From positions 1-41,310 of the IMG/VR virus record IMGVR_UViG_3300044980_000208: a stretch of 41,310 bases of DNA, one strand, 5' to 3'. The stretch comes from a virus. A program made the position numbers and the translations under genes. Positions within the stretch are counted from its first letter, which is position 1; each line of letters opens with the position of its first letter. This document shows positions 1 to 8,019 of the stretch, piece by piece. The notes beneath the pieces were generated by a model, which was not told the origin of the DNA, made no database searches, and saw only the letters and a program-made list of their open reading frames with translations.

Positions 1-127
1 ATTCACCGGAAATCCTGTTATAGTGGCATTACCCGTTGAAGTTCCGTTACTACTTAATGTGATGAGCAAATTAAAAAAAAGAACGTCCCCGATCTGCGTG
101 TATTGACCACTTTGTGTAGTATAAGTA
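1..127. repeat. Terminal direct repeat (left copy)
   Basis: The first 127 bases are identical to 41184-41310. A tail gene reads in frame through the junction when the copies are merged. This is what a circular or circularly permuted genome gives after assembly; 127 is also a common assembler k-mer length, so the repeat is most likely an assembly overlap rather than a physical terminal repeat. The unique length is 41183 bp. Confidence 0.95.
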
Positions 128-327
128 ATTCCAACCGATGCCCCTCCAAATTGTAGCACTGGAGTGAATGTTCCCTGGACATATGTATTAAGAGAAGTGC
201 CACCGCTAAGAGTTACAGATGTAATAGAAGGTGTATCAGTAAATAAGGGAGCAACACCTACTCCTTGACCTTGTAGAACGCTAAGAGAATCGCCAGTTGC
301 TATATCTATTGCATTGTTAGTTACCAT
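1..327 (-). CDS. Tail or fibre protein, 5' part of gene crossing the contig join
   Basis: The ATG at 327 overlaps the TGA of the upstream gene (TGATG). The frame stays open to base 1 (109 codons) and continues in frame from 41183 to a stop at 40971, giving a 179-residue protein on the circle. It is rich in Thr, Ser, Gly and Val, without charged clusters, as in beta-structured phage fibre proteins. It sits in a minus-strand block of fibre genes with 1-10 bp spacing, so it is probably co-translated with them. No named family is recognised; a role at the distal tail is inferred from position and composition. Confidence 0.8.
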   Translation of the reverse strand, partial: MVTNNAIDIATGDSLSVLQGQGVGVAPLFTDTPSITSVTLSGGTSLNTYVQGTFTPVLQFGGASVGITYTTQSGQYTQIGDVLFFNLLITLSSNGTSTGNATITGFPVN

Positions 328-932
328 CAAACCACCGTGATATTTCCTATTGAATCATAAACAATAAAATTTGTATTGGCAGTCGTACATAATAGAAAGA
401 CACAATCATATTGCTTAGTAGATGCTAATGAGCCGCCCGTTCCCGATGTCGTTGTCGAAGTGCCGAAGTTAATCTGTTGACCGCTTGCCTGCGAGATCTT
501 CCAACCTCCAGATCCGCTGTTACCGCCAACCACCGCGAAGATTGTGCCCTGAGCAGCGGTAGCCGGAAGAGAGACCGTAACCAGCCCCGCGTTGTCTGCG
601 ATATAACCATTATTAGCCGCGCCGGTAGCAGAAGTGCCCGTAACGTCATTCCATGTAAGTCCGCCCCCACTCGCGTTAATGGTAATCGAACCCGCTCCGT
701 TAGTGATGGTGACCCCAGTTCCCGCCGTAAGTGTGGCTAAAACTGGATCGGCACTCGTTGACCCAATCGGAAGTTGACCATTAGTGGCCACTCCCAAATT
801 GTTTATAGTATGAACATTTGATCCACCCAGTAAGATGGAATGCTGAGTTACCGATGAGCCGTTGAACGTACTCGTTCCATCGTAGCCTATGATTCCGGTG
901 CTGTTTAGATTGATCGCATTATTGCTTGCCAT
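327..932 (-). CDS. Modular tail-fibre protein with C-terminal domain duplicated in neighbour
   Basis: 201 residues. The N-terminal half carries the module QHSILLGG...GSTSADPVL, also present in the 2702-3889 and 38038-39189 proteins. The C-terminal ~110 residues (from GLTWNDVTG to YDSIGNITVV) match the same region of the next upstream gene (GYTWNTITS to IDSMANLTVV), so the two are paralogues differing mainly at the N-terminus. The protein is Gly/Thr/Ser-rich with few charges, typical of beta-sheet fibre or tip proteins. It lies 3 bp downstream of the 936-1451 gene. Receptor binding is inferred from context. Confidence 0.8.
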   Translation of the reverse strand: MASNNAINLNSTGIIGYDGTSTFNGSSVTQHSILLGGSNVHTINNLGVATNGQLPIGSTSADPVLATLTAGTGVTITNGAGSITINASGGGLTWNDVTGTSATGAANNGYIADNAGLVTVSLPATAAQGTIFAVVGGNSGSGGWKISQASGQQINFGTSTTTSGTGGSLASTKQYDCVFLLCTTANTNFIVYDSIGNITVV

Positions 933-935
933 ATT

Positions 936-1451
936 TTATACCACTGTTAAATTTGCCATGGAATCGATGACCTTCCAAACTAGGTTTGTTTGTACACAAA
1001 CTATGGTCACATGGTCACCCGATCCCGTTGATGTTATTGAACCTGTCACACCCGTTGTAGTTGTCAGCATCCCGAATATTATTGACTGATTCGCGTTCTG
1101 AGTTATTTGGAACAAGCTTGTCAATCCAGTTACAATAAAGGCATCTCCCACTGAGGCCGTTAATGGCAAAACAAGTACACATTGCGAGACGCCAGCTGTA
1201 ATATAGGCGTTCTCGGCCACTATTTGAGTAGGATTCGTCGCGCTGGTGATCGTGTTCCATGTGTACCCTGTCGAAGAGATTGATATCGTTACTACGTTTC
1301 CAGATCCACTCGTAGAGATCGATCCAGAGCCCAAAATTTCAATAACGTTAAGAGCCGGGACAGCCGTTCCAGAATTTGTTACAAACTCAGTCGGTACATC
1401 CGGAGGCGTCGGGCCTGATCCCTGATCGTTTAATGGACCTGATTGGCTCAT
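936..1451 (-). CDS. Tail-fibre protein, paralogue of the adjacent gene
   Basis: 171 residues. It opens with MSQSGPLNDQGSG, nearly the same as the start of the 588-residue fibre at 39196-40962 (MSQSGSLNNGGGG), which suggests a shared attachment peptide. The C-terminal ~110 residues are paralogous to those of the 327-932 protein and end in NLTVV. It sits between a coiled-coil gene (stop at 1454) and its paralogue with 2-3 bp gaps. No catalytic motif is seen. Confidence 0.8.
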   Translation of the reverse strand: MSQSGPLNDQGSGPTPPDVPTEFVTNSGTAVPALNVIEILGSGSISTSGSGNVVTISISSTGYTWNTITSATNPTQIVAENAYITAGVSQCVLVLPLTASVGDAFIVTGLTSLFQITQNANQSIIFGMLTTTTGVTGSITSTGSGDHVTIVCVQTNLVWKVIDSMANLTVV

Positions 1452-1453
1452 GG

Positions 1454-2353
1454 CTATTTGTTGAGTTCATATTTCTTCAAAATCAAATTGATATTTTCAA
1501 CTTTCTTTTCCAGTAATTGAATTTGTTGCGCTGCATTGGCCGCTTTCAAATAGGCATTTTTTCCATCCATAGCCAATTTATCCATTTCACTTTTCAATAT
1601 GGTTTTTACAGATTCTGCCGTGTAGGGATCTGAGGCCAGTTGTTCCTTTAGCTGTTGAGATCTTTTATCCAATTCCAAATAAAAGGCTTTCTGTTTGTCA
1701 TTGATTTCGTTGCAAACTTTTATATAGATCTTCGTGGCCCATTCATTGAATTGAGGCATTTCCTGGAAAGAACCCAGCAAGTGATCCATTTGAGATTTTA
1801 AATCGGCATGCACCTGATCTGTTTTTCTTTTGAAATCATTAAAATCCGATTTCAGATTTAAAGAATTATCTTTAAAATCTAATATAAATTTCTTTAAATC
1901 TAATAATGTTTTTTCTAAACCAGTGGAAAAATCGCGTGTTTTGATGTGCTCTATATCCACATCGTGAACCTGGACTTTTAATAATTCGCTATCTCGATAT
2001 AAGGTTCCGAAACATTCCTGGACATAATGGGATAATTTCTGATGGGAATTTTTTTGTTCTTCTAGCGTGTTGACCATCAAACCATTATTTTTACTTTGCT
2101 GTCCCATTGTTCCAATAATTTCATTAATTATTTGTTTTGAATGGCAAATCCAACTTTCTAATTCTATTTCCAATGAATCAATTCTTTTTTTATGAGCATT
2201 CAAATCGGAATTGATATTGGCGAATTCTACCAATACTTGATTGTACTTTTGGATACGTTCTTGGATGACACTGTATTTGCGTTCCAATTCATCAAGACGC
2301 TGTTCCGGCGTCAAGTTCACATCTGATTTTACGAATTTCTTACCATCGCTCAT
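1454..2353 (-). CDS. Long coiled-coil tail-region protein
   Basis: 299 residues, strongly alpha-helical with heptad-like spacing of Leu/Ile and many Lys/Glu. It contrasts sharply with the Thr/Ser/Gly-rich fibre proteins around it. There is no signal peptide or membrane segment. It is 3 bp downstream of the 2357-2686 gene. A trimeric shaft, fibre chaperone or baseplate linker is possible; the sequence only supports an extended coiled coil. Confidence 0.75.
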   Translation of the reverse strand: MSDGKKFVKSDVNLTPEQRLDELERKYSVIQERIQKYNQVLVEFANINSDLNAHKKRIDSLEIELESWICHSKQIINEIIGTMGQQSKNNGLMVNTLEEQKNSHQKLSHYVQECFGTLYRDSELLKVQVHDVDIEHIKTRDFSTGLEKTLLDLKKFILDFKDNSLNLKSDFNDFKRKTDQVHADLKSQMDHLLGSFQEMPQFNEWATKIYIKVCNEINDKQKAFYLELDKRSQQLKEQLASDPYTAESVKTILKSEMDKLAMDGKNAYLKAANAAQQIQLLEKKVENINLILKKYELNK

Positions 2354-2356
2354 AGA

Positions 2357-2686
2357 TCACCCCAGACATTCGATGTAGAATGCGCCTTTTGTGGGGGCTG
2401 TGCTTTCTGCTACATAAAATTGAGTGCCAATGGCGAATACCCACAGTTGCTGTTGGTTCAATCGGTTTGTATTGAGGTCAAATAGCTTAAAGGAACCCGC
2501 TGCCAAAAATAATTGATTATTGACTGCATTATCACTCACGAACATGTCACCGTCGGTATTGTTCGTGAAACAGATCAGGCGTGTTGGAAAGATCAATGGA
2601 CCGCCAACAGCTGCATAGGTCCCAGAAATAGAACCAAAAGCAAGTGTCCTTAATGTGTCTATGGTGGCTACTTGTGCATTTCCCAT
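2357..2686 (-). CDS. Small structural tail protein
   Basis: 109 residues, no membrane segment, mixed beta-type composition (FTNNTDGDMFVSDN, GSFKLFDLNTN, IGTQFYVAES). Proteins of this size that recode as small beta-sandwiches are common among fibre genes. It lies 15 bp downstream of the large fibre gene and is followed at once by the coiled-coil gene. Function unknown; virion role inferred from the operon. Confidence 0.7.
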   Translation of the reverse strand: MGNAQVATIDTLRTLAFGSISGTYAAVGGPLIFPTRLICFTNNTDGDMFVSDNAVNNQLFLAAGSFKLFDLNTNRLNQQQLWVFAIGTQFYVAESTAPTKGAFYIECLG

Positions 2687-2701
2687 GGGGTCATGTGCCT
2701 C

Positions 2702-3889
2702 TTAGTTAAGTACCAGGAATGTGAGGACCAACGATCCAGTGCTAGCTGTGGCCCCTGAACTGTTCATTAACACAATTGTTGATGTGCTGGCTGAATTGGT
2801 TACGCTTTGTATGGTAATAGCTGCACCTGTGGTGCCTCCTGTCAGGCCATATAGAACTTGCGTGGTCGATGCAGTAACCGAACTGTTGGTAAGCGCAAAA
2901 GAAAATGTGGCGCCAGCTGCTATGGAAGGAGTAGTGATTGTTACTTGACCTGAACGGCCATTCAATGTGGCAGTTGTTGTCCCTGTGGCCGTACCGGAAT
3001 TCAATACAATTCCATCGCCAGCTGTGGAGCTGACGAAATTACCCGCTGTTGCTGTTATATTGCCCAAAGTGGCTGTGATGGTCGTTCCAGCTGTTAGTGA
3101 TCCGCTAACCGATGGAGAGCCAGTAAAGGCCGGATCGGCTCCTGTAGAGCCTGCTAGGACCGTTCCTGTGGATGCTACAGCCAGAGAAGACACTGCATTA
3201 GATGCGCCTCCCAATAACACGCCGTGTTGAGTTACTGCGTTGGCTGTAACGGCAGATGTGCCATTACCTGTTAATACACCTGTTAATGTTGTTGCTCCGG
3301 TGCCCCCATTTGGTACTGTCAAAGGAGCCGCTATATCTAGATTTAAAGTGTGAGCACCACCTGTAACTGTGATCGTACCACCTGTAGATGTGATCGTAGA
3401 AAAAGCAGGATCAGCACCTGTTGAACCAATTAAAACTTGTCCATTAGTACCTGGTGTAGTGGCTACAATGGGTGAACTGCCTTCTCCAATGAGAACACCA
3501 TGTGCTGTGAATGTAGAAGCTGCAAATGGTCCTGCCAATGCCAAGGTCACTGTGGAACCAGAAGCGGTTGTTGTGATTTCACCAGAAGTACCCGCAATTT
3601 GAATATTACCCGCACTGGGGGTCGCTGTGCCTGTATTTCCGGTCAGTGTGTTTAACGCGCCCGATACGGAACCTGTTTGACTCCAGTTAGCCGTCACAGC
3701 TCCATTGGAAGAGCTAAAAGAATCTAAGGAATAATCTGTGCTAGCAACATGGTTAATCCATCTTTTTCCCAATGGATAATTCACATCTGTTGGGCCTGGG
3801 GCTCTTACGTCATAATGAGGTATTTCAACGTTTTCTGGACGGGAAGCAAATCCCTGGGTATAAACTACTGCGCCTGGCTGGATGGTCAT
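2702..3889 (-). CDS. Modular tail-fibre protein
   Basis: 395 residues. The N-terminal ~75 residues (TDVNYPLGKRWINH ... SSNGAVTANW) resemble the N-terminus of the 38038-39189 fibre (NDVNYPIQKKWLNT ... SSNGLVTANW), so both probably bind the same partner. Two ~40-residue modules follow, of the pattern HGVLIG...GSTGADPAF, then a beta-rich C-terminus ending in VLTFLVLN. Composition is almost free of charged residues after residue 80. It is the first gene of the left fibre block; a 5' AGGAAG ribosome site precedes the ATG. Receptor-binding fibre is the best guess. Confidence 0.85.
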   Translation of the reverse strand: MTIQPGAVVYTQGFASRPENVEIPHYDVRAPGPTDVNYPLGKRWINHVASTDYSLDSFSSSNGAVTANWSQTGSVSGALNTLTGNTGTATPSAGNIQIAGTSGEITTTASGSTVTLALAGPFAASTFTAHGVLIGEGSSPIVATTPGTNGQVLIGSTGADPAFSTITSTGGTITVTGGAHTLNLDIAAPLTVPNGGTGATTLTGVLTGNGTSAVTANAVTQHGVLLGGASNAVSSLAVASTGTVLAGSTGADPAFTGSPSVSGSLTAGTTITATLGNITATAGNFVSSTAGDGIVLNSGTATGTTTATLNGRSGQVTITTPSIAAGATFSFALTNSSVTASTTQVLYGLTGGTTGAAITIQSVTNSASTSTIVLMNSSGATASTGSLVLTFLVLN

Positions 3890-3974
3890 AGGAAGACTCC
3901 TTGTACTGTTAAATTCAATATTTAACTTGTCACAAGATTCTATTCCATAAAGAAATCAAGAAAATTTTACCACT

Positions 3975-4002
3975 TTGATATAACAATGAAAGGATGTATA
4001 AT
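3975..4002 (+). promoter_or_regulatory. Sigma70-like promoter for the membrane mini-protein cluster
   Basis: TTGATA (3975-3980), a 16-bp spacer and TATAAT (3997-4002), followed by a GGAGG ribosome site at 4004-4008. It lies in the gap between divergently oriented genes and points into the four small plus-strand genes. Confidence 0.7.
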
Positions 4003-4014
4003 TGGAGGCGTTTA

Positions 4015-4047
4015 ATGGATGAAAAAACATGGAACAAACATTTATGA
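4015..4047 (+). CDS. Ten-residue leader peptide MDEKTWNKHL
   Basis: The only strong ribosome site of this cluster (GGAGG, 4004-4008) is correctly spaced for the ATG at 4015, which opens a 10-codon frame. Its TGA (4045-4047) overlaps the ATG at 4044 of the first membrane mini-protein. The arrangement suggests translation enters here and passes to the next gene by coupling. The gene may alternatively start at the in-frame ATG 4029, which has no clear ribosome site. Confidence 0.5.
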   Translation: MDEKTWNKHL

Positions 4048-4163
4048 CATGGATTCAAGTGTTAATAATTGTATTTGCCAATGTAATACTGGCATCAATA
4101 CTGATGCGATGGAGCGGAAAAGAAGGTAGAGCATTCAGGAAGAAACTTAGGAATTCCCCATGA
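4044..4163 (+). CDS. Small one-span membrane protein (holin/spanin-like)
   Basis: 39 residues from ATG 4044 (44 from ATG 4029). It begins MTWIQVLIIVFANVI, a hydrophobic span, followed by a basic tail. It is a paralogue of the next gene, which begins MTWVQVLTIVLANI. Its stop overlaps the next ATG (ATGA at 4160). The size and layout fit a small holin or lysis accessory protein, but this is inference. Confidence 0.65.
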   Translation: MTWIQVLIIVFANVILASILMRWSGKEGRAFRKKLRNSP

Positions 4164-4354
4164 CATGGGTACAGGTTCTCACCATTGTCTTGGCTAACAT
4201 AGGATGGTCCACGACCATGTTTCTATGGCTAAGGAAAGAAGCCAATGCCGATAGAAAAGAATTGGCTGCTGCTATAAATGAAAGCAGAAAAGATGCAACT
4301 GAATTCAAAGTGCGGTTAGCAGTAATTGATCAGAAAATTAGGAGTCAATCATGA
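4160..4354 (+). CDS. Membrane-anchored coiled-coil mini-protein
   Basis: 64 residues: an N-terminal membrane span (residues ~3-22) then a charged helix with coiled-coil character (RKEANADRKELAAAINESRK). Paralogous to the preceding 39-residue protein over the span, and built like the next gene. It is coupled to both neighbours by 4-bp ATGA overlaps. N-in anchored helices of this type occur among phage lysis proteins; no catalytic motif is seen. Confidence 0.75.
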   Translation: MTWVQVLTIVLANIGWSTTMFLWLRKEANADRKELAAAINESRKDATEFKVRLAVIDQKIRSQS

Positions 4355-4572
4355 CACAAGAAAACAAAAACTATATAGCCTGGATTCCAGTGATCGAATT
4401 AGCTGTATTAGCGTTTACCACACTGGGCACCACTATTACTTTATTTCTTCATTCTGATGGTAAAACAGAAGAGTTTAGAAAAGAAGTATTATCTTTACAT
4501 AAAGAAATGGCTCAAGAAATGAAAGATTTTCATGGGAGATTAATTACTATAGAAGAGAGGAATAGAAAATGA
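4351..4572 (+). CDS. Membrane-anchored coiled-coil mini-protein
   Basis: 73 residues: span at about residues 9-29 (AWIPVIELAVLAFTTLG) then a charged helix ending in a basic tail (LITIEERNRK). The topology matches the preceding gene, while the sequence differs. Four-base overlap with both neighbours. It could be an inner-membrane spanin or holin partner; this is inferred from topology alone. Confidence 0.75.
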   Translation: MTQENKNYIAWIPVIELAVLAFTTLGTTITLFLHSDGKTEEFRKEVLSLHKEMAQEMKDFHGRLITIEERNRK

Positions 4573-4628
4573 TTATAGTAGTAATTATTATGTCATGTTT
4601 AATTGCATTTTGCGCAAAAGATTGTTAA
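4569..4628 (+). CDS. 19-residue hydrophobic cysteine-containing peptide
   Basis: MIIVVIIMSCLIAFCAKDC, starting at an ATGA overlap with the preceding stop and ending 4 bases into the convergent gene's stop. It is one short membrane span with three cysteines. It is too short for confident prediction, but tight coupling supports translation. Confidence 0.45.
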   Translation: MIIVVIIMSCLIAFCAKDC

Positions 4629-6256
4629 TCCTCTTCTTCCTCTGTATTTTCAAGCGCCTTTCTCAATACAGAAGTTGCGGCCTTATATCCTTCGATATCA
4701 GCACTTGTCAAAGCGGTTAATGCTTCTTTATATGCCCGGCGCGTTTGTGTCTTAGATAACCAATACCCCAGAAGATGTCTTGAAATTTTGATTGCTGCAT
4801 ATGGAATACCTAATTTTGCTGCAACTGCATGTAAGCCTGGTATTAACAGAGATACAGGAAATGCCGCTTCATATTTAAAGAAACTACTTTTAGGAATGCC
4901 TTTAATTGCCTCTTTCGCGGTTATAAGATCTTTTGATATGCCAACTACATCTTTGACCAGTTCGGGATCTTTAGTGATGGCCAATAGCTGCTTTTGCCTT
5001 TTCGGATCGAATGCAATTTTACTAAGGGCTGTAGGAGTGAGATTTTCTCCTCTCAATATGGGTTCAAACAGTTTCAATGTATTTTCCGCTGTTCTCAATT
5101 TCGAATGTTGATTATTCAGCATATCGAAATATTGGACAAAAGGAGAATCTTTGCCCAATGTGTCTCTAAAAGACTGGGATATGGCTTTATTTTGATCCCT
5201 GAGAAATTTAGCATATTCAGCTTGTTTACCTGTGACAAAAGCGGTCTCATTGATTGCATTCAGTTTTTTATTATTAGACCTATAAGTTTTATATGCAGAA
5301 GCTACGGTGCTCGGCGGATTTTTATTAAAAGCTTTTATCTCGGATACTATTTTTTTGGCATCAGGATGAAGAGATGGAATTCGATCATATTTCTCTGCAT
5401 AAGTTTCAAATAGTTTTTCAACAGGGTCTAAATTAACATATGCTTTGCTTTTATAGGCTGCTTTATCCAAATGGGCAAAATTTTTAGATAGTGAAGAAGA
5501 ATCAAATCCTTGTTCAACTTTTTTCGCCAGTGGCATATTTTCATGGATAGATTTTTTTACTAAGTCACCTGCGTCTTTATTTAATTTCGTGATCGCTTTT
5601 TCTTGAGTCTTTTTACCAATAGTTGCAATGGCTGTTAATTTGGATTCGGCTGCACCAGGTTTTGTGAGACCACTTGTAAACTTCTGTGGAACGGATTTTA
5701 ATTTACTCAGGGCATTCACTCCGGATTTTCCAATCTTCCACATCTCTTTAGGAGAGAAAGAACCTAAGACATCGGCGACTTTTTCTGATCCAGTCTGCGG
5801 CTCTAAATCATAGCCTGTTGCAGATTTAATAACTTTCCTAGCTAAATGTGATGGATGCAGATTCGCAGTTTTAACATGTTTTTCAGCTTTTTCTGGGTGT
5901 CTAATTTCATCTTGCAATTCTTGAAATAACTGTTCATCATGCTCATCCCAAGCTCCAGTAGCCTTTTGCTGAGCAAGCCGCTCAATATCTTCAAAAATAT
6001 TCTTTCTGAATTCGGCATGCTGGGCCCCCTTAGAACTGAGAACATCAGCCTGCAATGACACGGGAAGTAATGCTCTATCCAAGAAACTTGTTCCATAGAT
6101 TCCGGCTTCTCTGGCTCTTTTTTCGCCACCTTCAGTAAATCCCAAAACATTTGATTTTGATTTTGATGATGATTCTGGAAGGTCTGAAAAATATTTCGAA
6201 TTAGATTTTTGAGTTTCTGATTTAGGTTCATCCAAATCTGAAAAATAGTTGGCCAT
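4625..6256 (-). CDS. Probable internal virion / ejection protein
   Basis: 543 residues, mostly helical and Lys/Glu-rich, with two copies of YFSDL near the N-terminus (residues ~4-27). The C-terminal third has hydrophobic stretches (FKYEAAFPVSLLIPGLHAVA). It is the last of three overlapping or abutting genes (7409 to 4625) placed downstream of the tail hub, where podoviruses keep DNA-ejection proteins. No peptidoglycan hydrolase motif was recognised. The start at 6256 abuts the stop of the upstream gene. Confidence 0.65.
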   Translation of the reverse strand: MANYFSDLDEPKSETQKSNSKYFSDLPESSSKSKSNVLGFTEGGEKRAREAGIYGTSFLDRALLPVSLQADVLSSKGAQHAEFRKNIFEDIERLAQQKATGAWDEHDEQLFQELQDEIRHPEKAEKHVKTANLHPSHLARKVIKSATGYDLEPQTGSEKVADVLGSFSPKEMWKIGKSGVNALSKLKSVPQKFTSGLTKPGAAESKLTAIATIGKKTQEKAITKLNKDAGDLVKKSIHENMPLAKKVEQGFDSSSLSKNFAHLDKAAYKSKAYVNLDPVEKLFETYAEKYDRIPSLHPDAKKIVSEIKAFNKNPPSTVASAYKTYRSNNKKLNAINETAFVTGKQAEYAKFLRDQNKAISQSFRDTLGKDSPFVQYFDMLNNQHSKLRTAENTLKLFEPILRGENLTPTALSKIAFDPKRQKQLLAITKDPELVKDVVGISKDLITAKEAIKGIPKSSFFKYEAAFPVSLLIPGLHAVAAKLGIPYAAIKISRHLLGYWLSKTQTRRAYKEALTALTSADIEGYKAATSVLRKALENTEEEED

Positions 6257-6858
6257 TATTCAAATTCTCTGTTTAAAATTTCTTCCACTTTTTCTCTGTC
6301 ATTATTAAATTTTTTCATAAGCTGATCTCTTTTTGCTTTATGCTCAGGATTTTTTATATTAAATTGAACTTTTCCTTTTGCCTGTTTGCTTGAACCCTTT
6401 TCATTTATTTTTCCTTCAAAGATTCTTTCCAATCCATCCAATGCGCCCAAAAATTCATCATCGGGTGATGATGGATTTGTAATTGTCTTTTTGTATTCCT
6501 CAAATTCTTTTCGATTCCGGACAGGAACACCAGCAGCCACTAATGGAATAAGTGACTTGCCTAATTGTTCAAGTTCACCTCGATCCCTTTGCGTTTCTCC
6601 GGGGAAGAACCCTAAAAATGAAGATCCTCGTCCCACATTTCCTTTTTCAATGATAGATCTCATACGTTGAATCGTTTCCAAACCAGTGGCAAATTTCTGG
6701 GTATCTTCTTGCTTTTTTTTAGCCTCTGCCAATTGCATTTGTTGGGCAAATTCCTGCGCCCTAGTCATTCCCTGCTGGAAACCTTGTCCAAGACCACCGC
6801 CTATAGCTGCTCCTAATCTTTCTCCTGCACTTGGAACCTTTGGAATAATGTTGATCAT
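6256..6858 (-). CDS. Probable internal virion protein
   Basis: 200 residues from ATG 6858; an ATG at 6876 in the same frame would overlap the upstream stop and is less likely. The N-terminus is glycine-rich (GERLGAAIGGGLGQGFQQG), followed by a charged helical body and a basic C-terminus. The Gly-rich start plus helical body resembles small podovirus ejection proteins. Role inferred from its place between two other candidate internal proteins. Confidence 0.65.
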   Translation of the reverse strand: MINIIPKVPSAGERLGAAIGGGLGQGFQQGMTRAQEFAQQMQLAEAKKKQEDTQKFATGLETIQRMRSIIEKGNVGRGSSFLGFFPGETQRDRGELEQLGKSLIPLVAAGVPVRNRKEFEEYKKTITNPSSPDDEFLGALDGLERIFEGKINEKGSSKQAKGKVQFNIKNPEHKAKRDQLMKKFNNDREKVEEILNREFE

Positions 6859-6863
6859 ATAGT

Positions 6864-7409
6864 CTACCCAAACCATTTATTATATGCTTTACCGCCAAAT
6901 CCCTGTCCAAAACCTCCCGCCGCTCCACCGAGTATGCTTTCAAGAAATTTCATCCATCCTGATCCCTGTTTTTCTACCAAACCTTGTTCATAAGGCCTTT
7001 GTTGCAACAATGAATTAGACAACTCATGAAGTTGTTGTAAAGCTCCCTGCTGCAATCCAATTCGATTAGATTGAAGCTGCTGGGCAAAGTCAGAAGATGC
7101 TTGATTCATGGTGTTTTTAAATCCGCTGGAATGTTGGGCACCCGTACCCATCCCGCTGAAACGGCTGGCAGTTTGACCTTGGAGGCCTTGAAATTGCTGT
7201 AGGGCTGGGGCTTCCAACTTGTCAAAGGTGGCTTGATCTCCACCTGCCAACTTACTAAGGAAACTGTCGGGCCCCAGATTACCAAACAGCTGTTGGAACA
7301 ATTGCATCATTTCGGGAGTGAAATTTTGCATTTGAACATGCTCATATCCCTTAGGAATCTTATTGCCTCCAGTTGCTCCCATCCCTTTATTACCTGTTCT
7401 TGAATTCAT
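6864..7409 (-). CDS. Probable internal virion protein, Gln/Gly-rich
   Basis: 181 residues, very rich in glutamine, with a glycine-rich C-terminus (ILGGAAGGFGQGFGGKAYNKW). The middle has repeated LQQ-type segments, suggesting an extended helix. It begins the three-gene group of candidate ejection proteins. The Gly-rich end may be membrane-active. No family is recognised. Confidence 0.65.
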   Translation of the reverse strand: MNSRTGNKGMGATGGNKIPKGYEHVQMQNFTPEMMQLFQQLFGNLGPDSFLSKLAGGDQATFDKLEAPALQQFQGLQGQTASRFSGMGTGAQHSSGFKNTMNQASSDFAQQLQSNRIGLQQGALQQLHELSNSLLQQRPYEQGLVEKQGSGWMKFLESILGGAAGGFGQGFGGKAYNKWFG

Positions 7410-7437
7410 ATGATGTACCTCTGTTTTCTGTAAGGTA

Positions 7438-7542
7438 TCAGGTTAAAGAAATTACTACTACAATAGGCTTGCCGGAGGCGGCAAAGAGATCAAAAGTGTG
7501 TCTATAATTGTCATTATCACCACTGAAAATATTAAGAAGTAT
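7438..7542 (-). other. Open in-frame extension after the stop of the 158-residue gene
   Basis: After the TAA at 7543-7545 the same frame stays open for 34 codons and ends at a TGA. The encoded stretch looks protein-like (NYRHTFDLFAAS, then KPIVVVISLT), and its end resembles the end of the upstream protein (FVVVEWLSLT). It has no start codon of its own. It may be a decayed paralogous end or a rare read-through product. Confidence 0.35.
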
Positions 7543-8019
7543 TTAAGTAAGACTGAGCCATTCAACCACCACAAAACCGCTAGTGATTGAAGGTGCACCA
7601 CCCCCGGCTGCGATGACAATGTTTGTTGGTGTAATGATTACATTGACCTGATTGGTTGCAGCAACCACATCCACATAGGGTAACGGATACCAATTCGTTC
7701 CATTAGTAAACGTCCCGAATATACGTGAAATACCCCCTATTTGGGCTAAATTGATACCATGGGTTATAGAGCCAGCACCAGAAAACGTATAGAGCTGCCT
7801 TAGGGTCTGTTGTTTCTCATTGGCATTGTAGAACCATGATTCGCCTGTAATAGCCGGTTTATTAGTCGGAAAAAGTCCAATAACTCGAGAATTGACTTTT
7901 GCTGCGATATCTACATAACTTCGATTCAATTCGACAGCCAATGGCTGCGCTTCTTCTGGGAAATTACGGGTAGTCCTAAGGAAAGGAACCTGATTAACAA
8001 TGGATGCATTAGTCGTCAT
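7543..8019 (-). CDS. Small tail structural protein
   Basis: 158 residues: N-terminal part with FPEEAQPLAVELNRSYVDIAAKVNSRVIG, then a beta-type domain (GAGSITHGINLAQI, FVVVEWLSLT). This layout resembles small podovirus tail proteins that sit next to the large hub gene, and its ATG overlaps the hub stop by 4 bp (ATGA at 8016-8019). A tail tip or needle-associated role is inferred. Confidence 0.7.
   Translation of the reverse strand: MTTNASIVNQVPFLRTTRNFPEEAQPLAVELNRSYVDIAAKVNSRVIGLFPTNKPAITGESWFYNANEKQQTLRQLYTFSGAGSITHGINLAQIGGISRIFGTFTNGTNWYPLPYVDVVAATNQVNVIITPTNIVIAAGGGAPSITSGFVVVEWLSLT

Noticed and set aside
2721-3602. Plus-strand ORFs opposite the fibre gene
   Set aside because: Antisense readings of Thr/Ser/Gly-rich fibre codons, rich in Val and Pro with no ribosome sites. 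The same applies to plus-strand ORFs opposite other fibre and tail genes.
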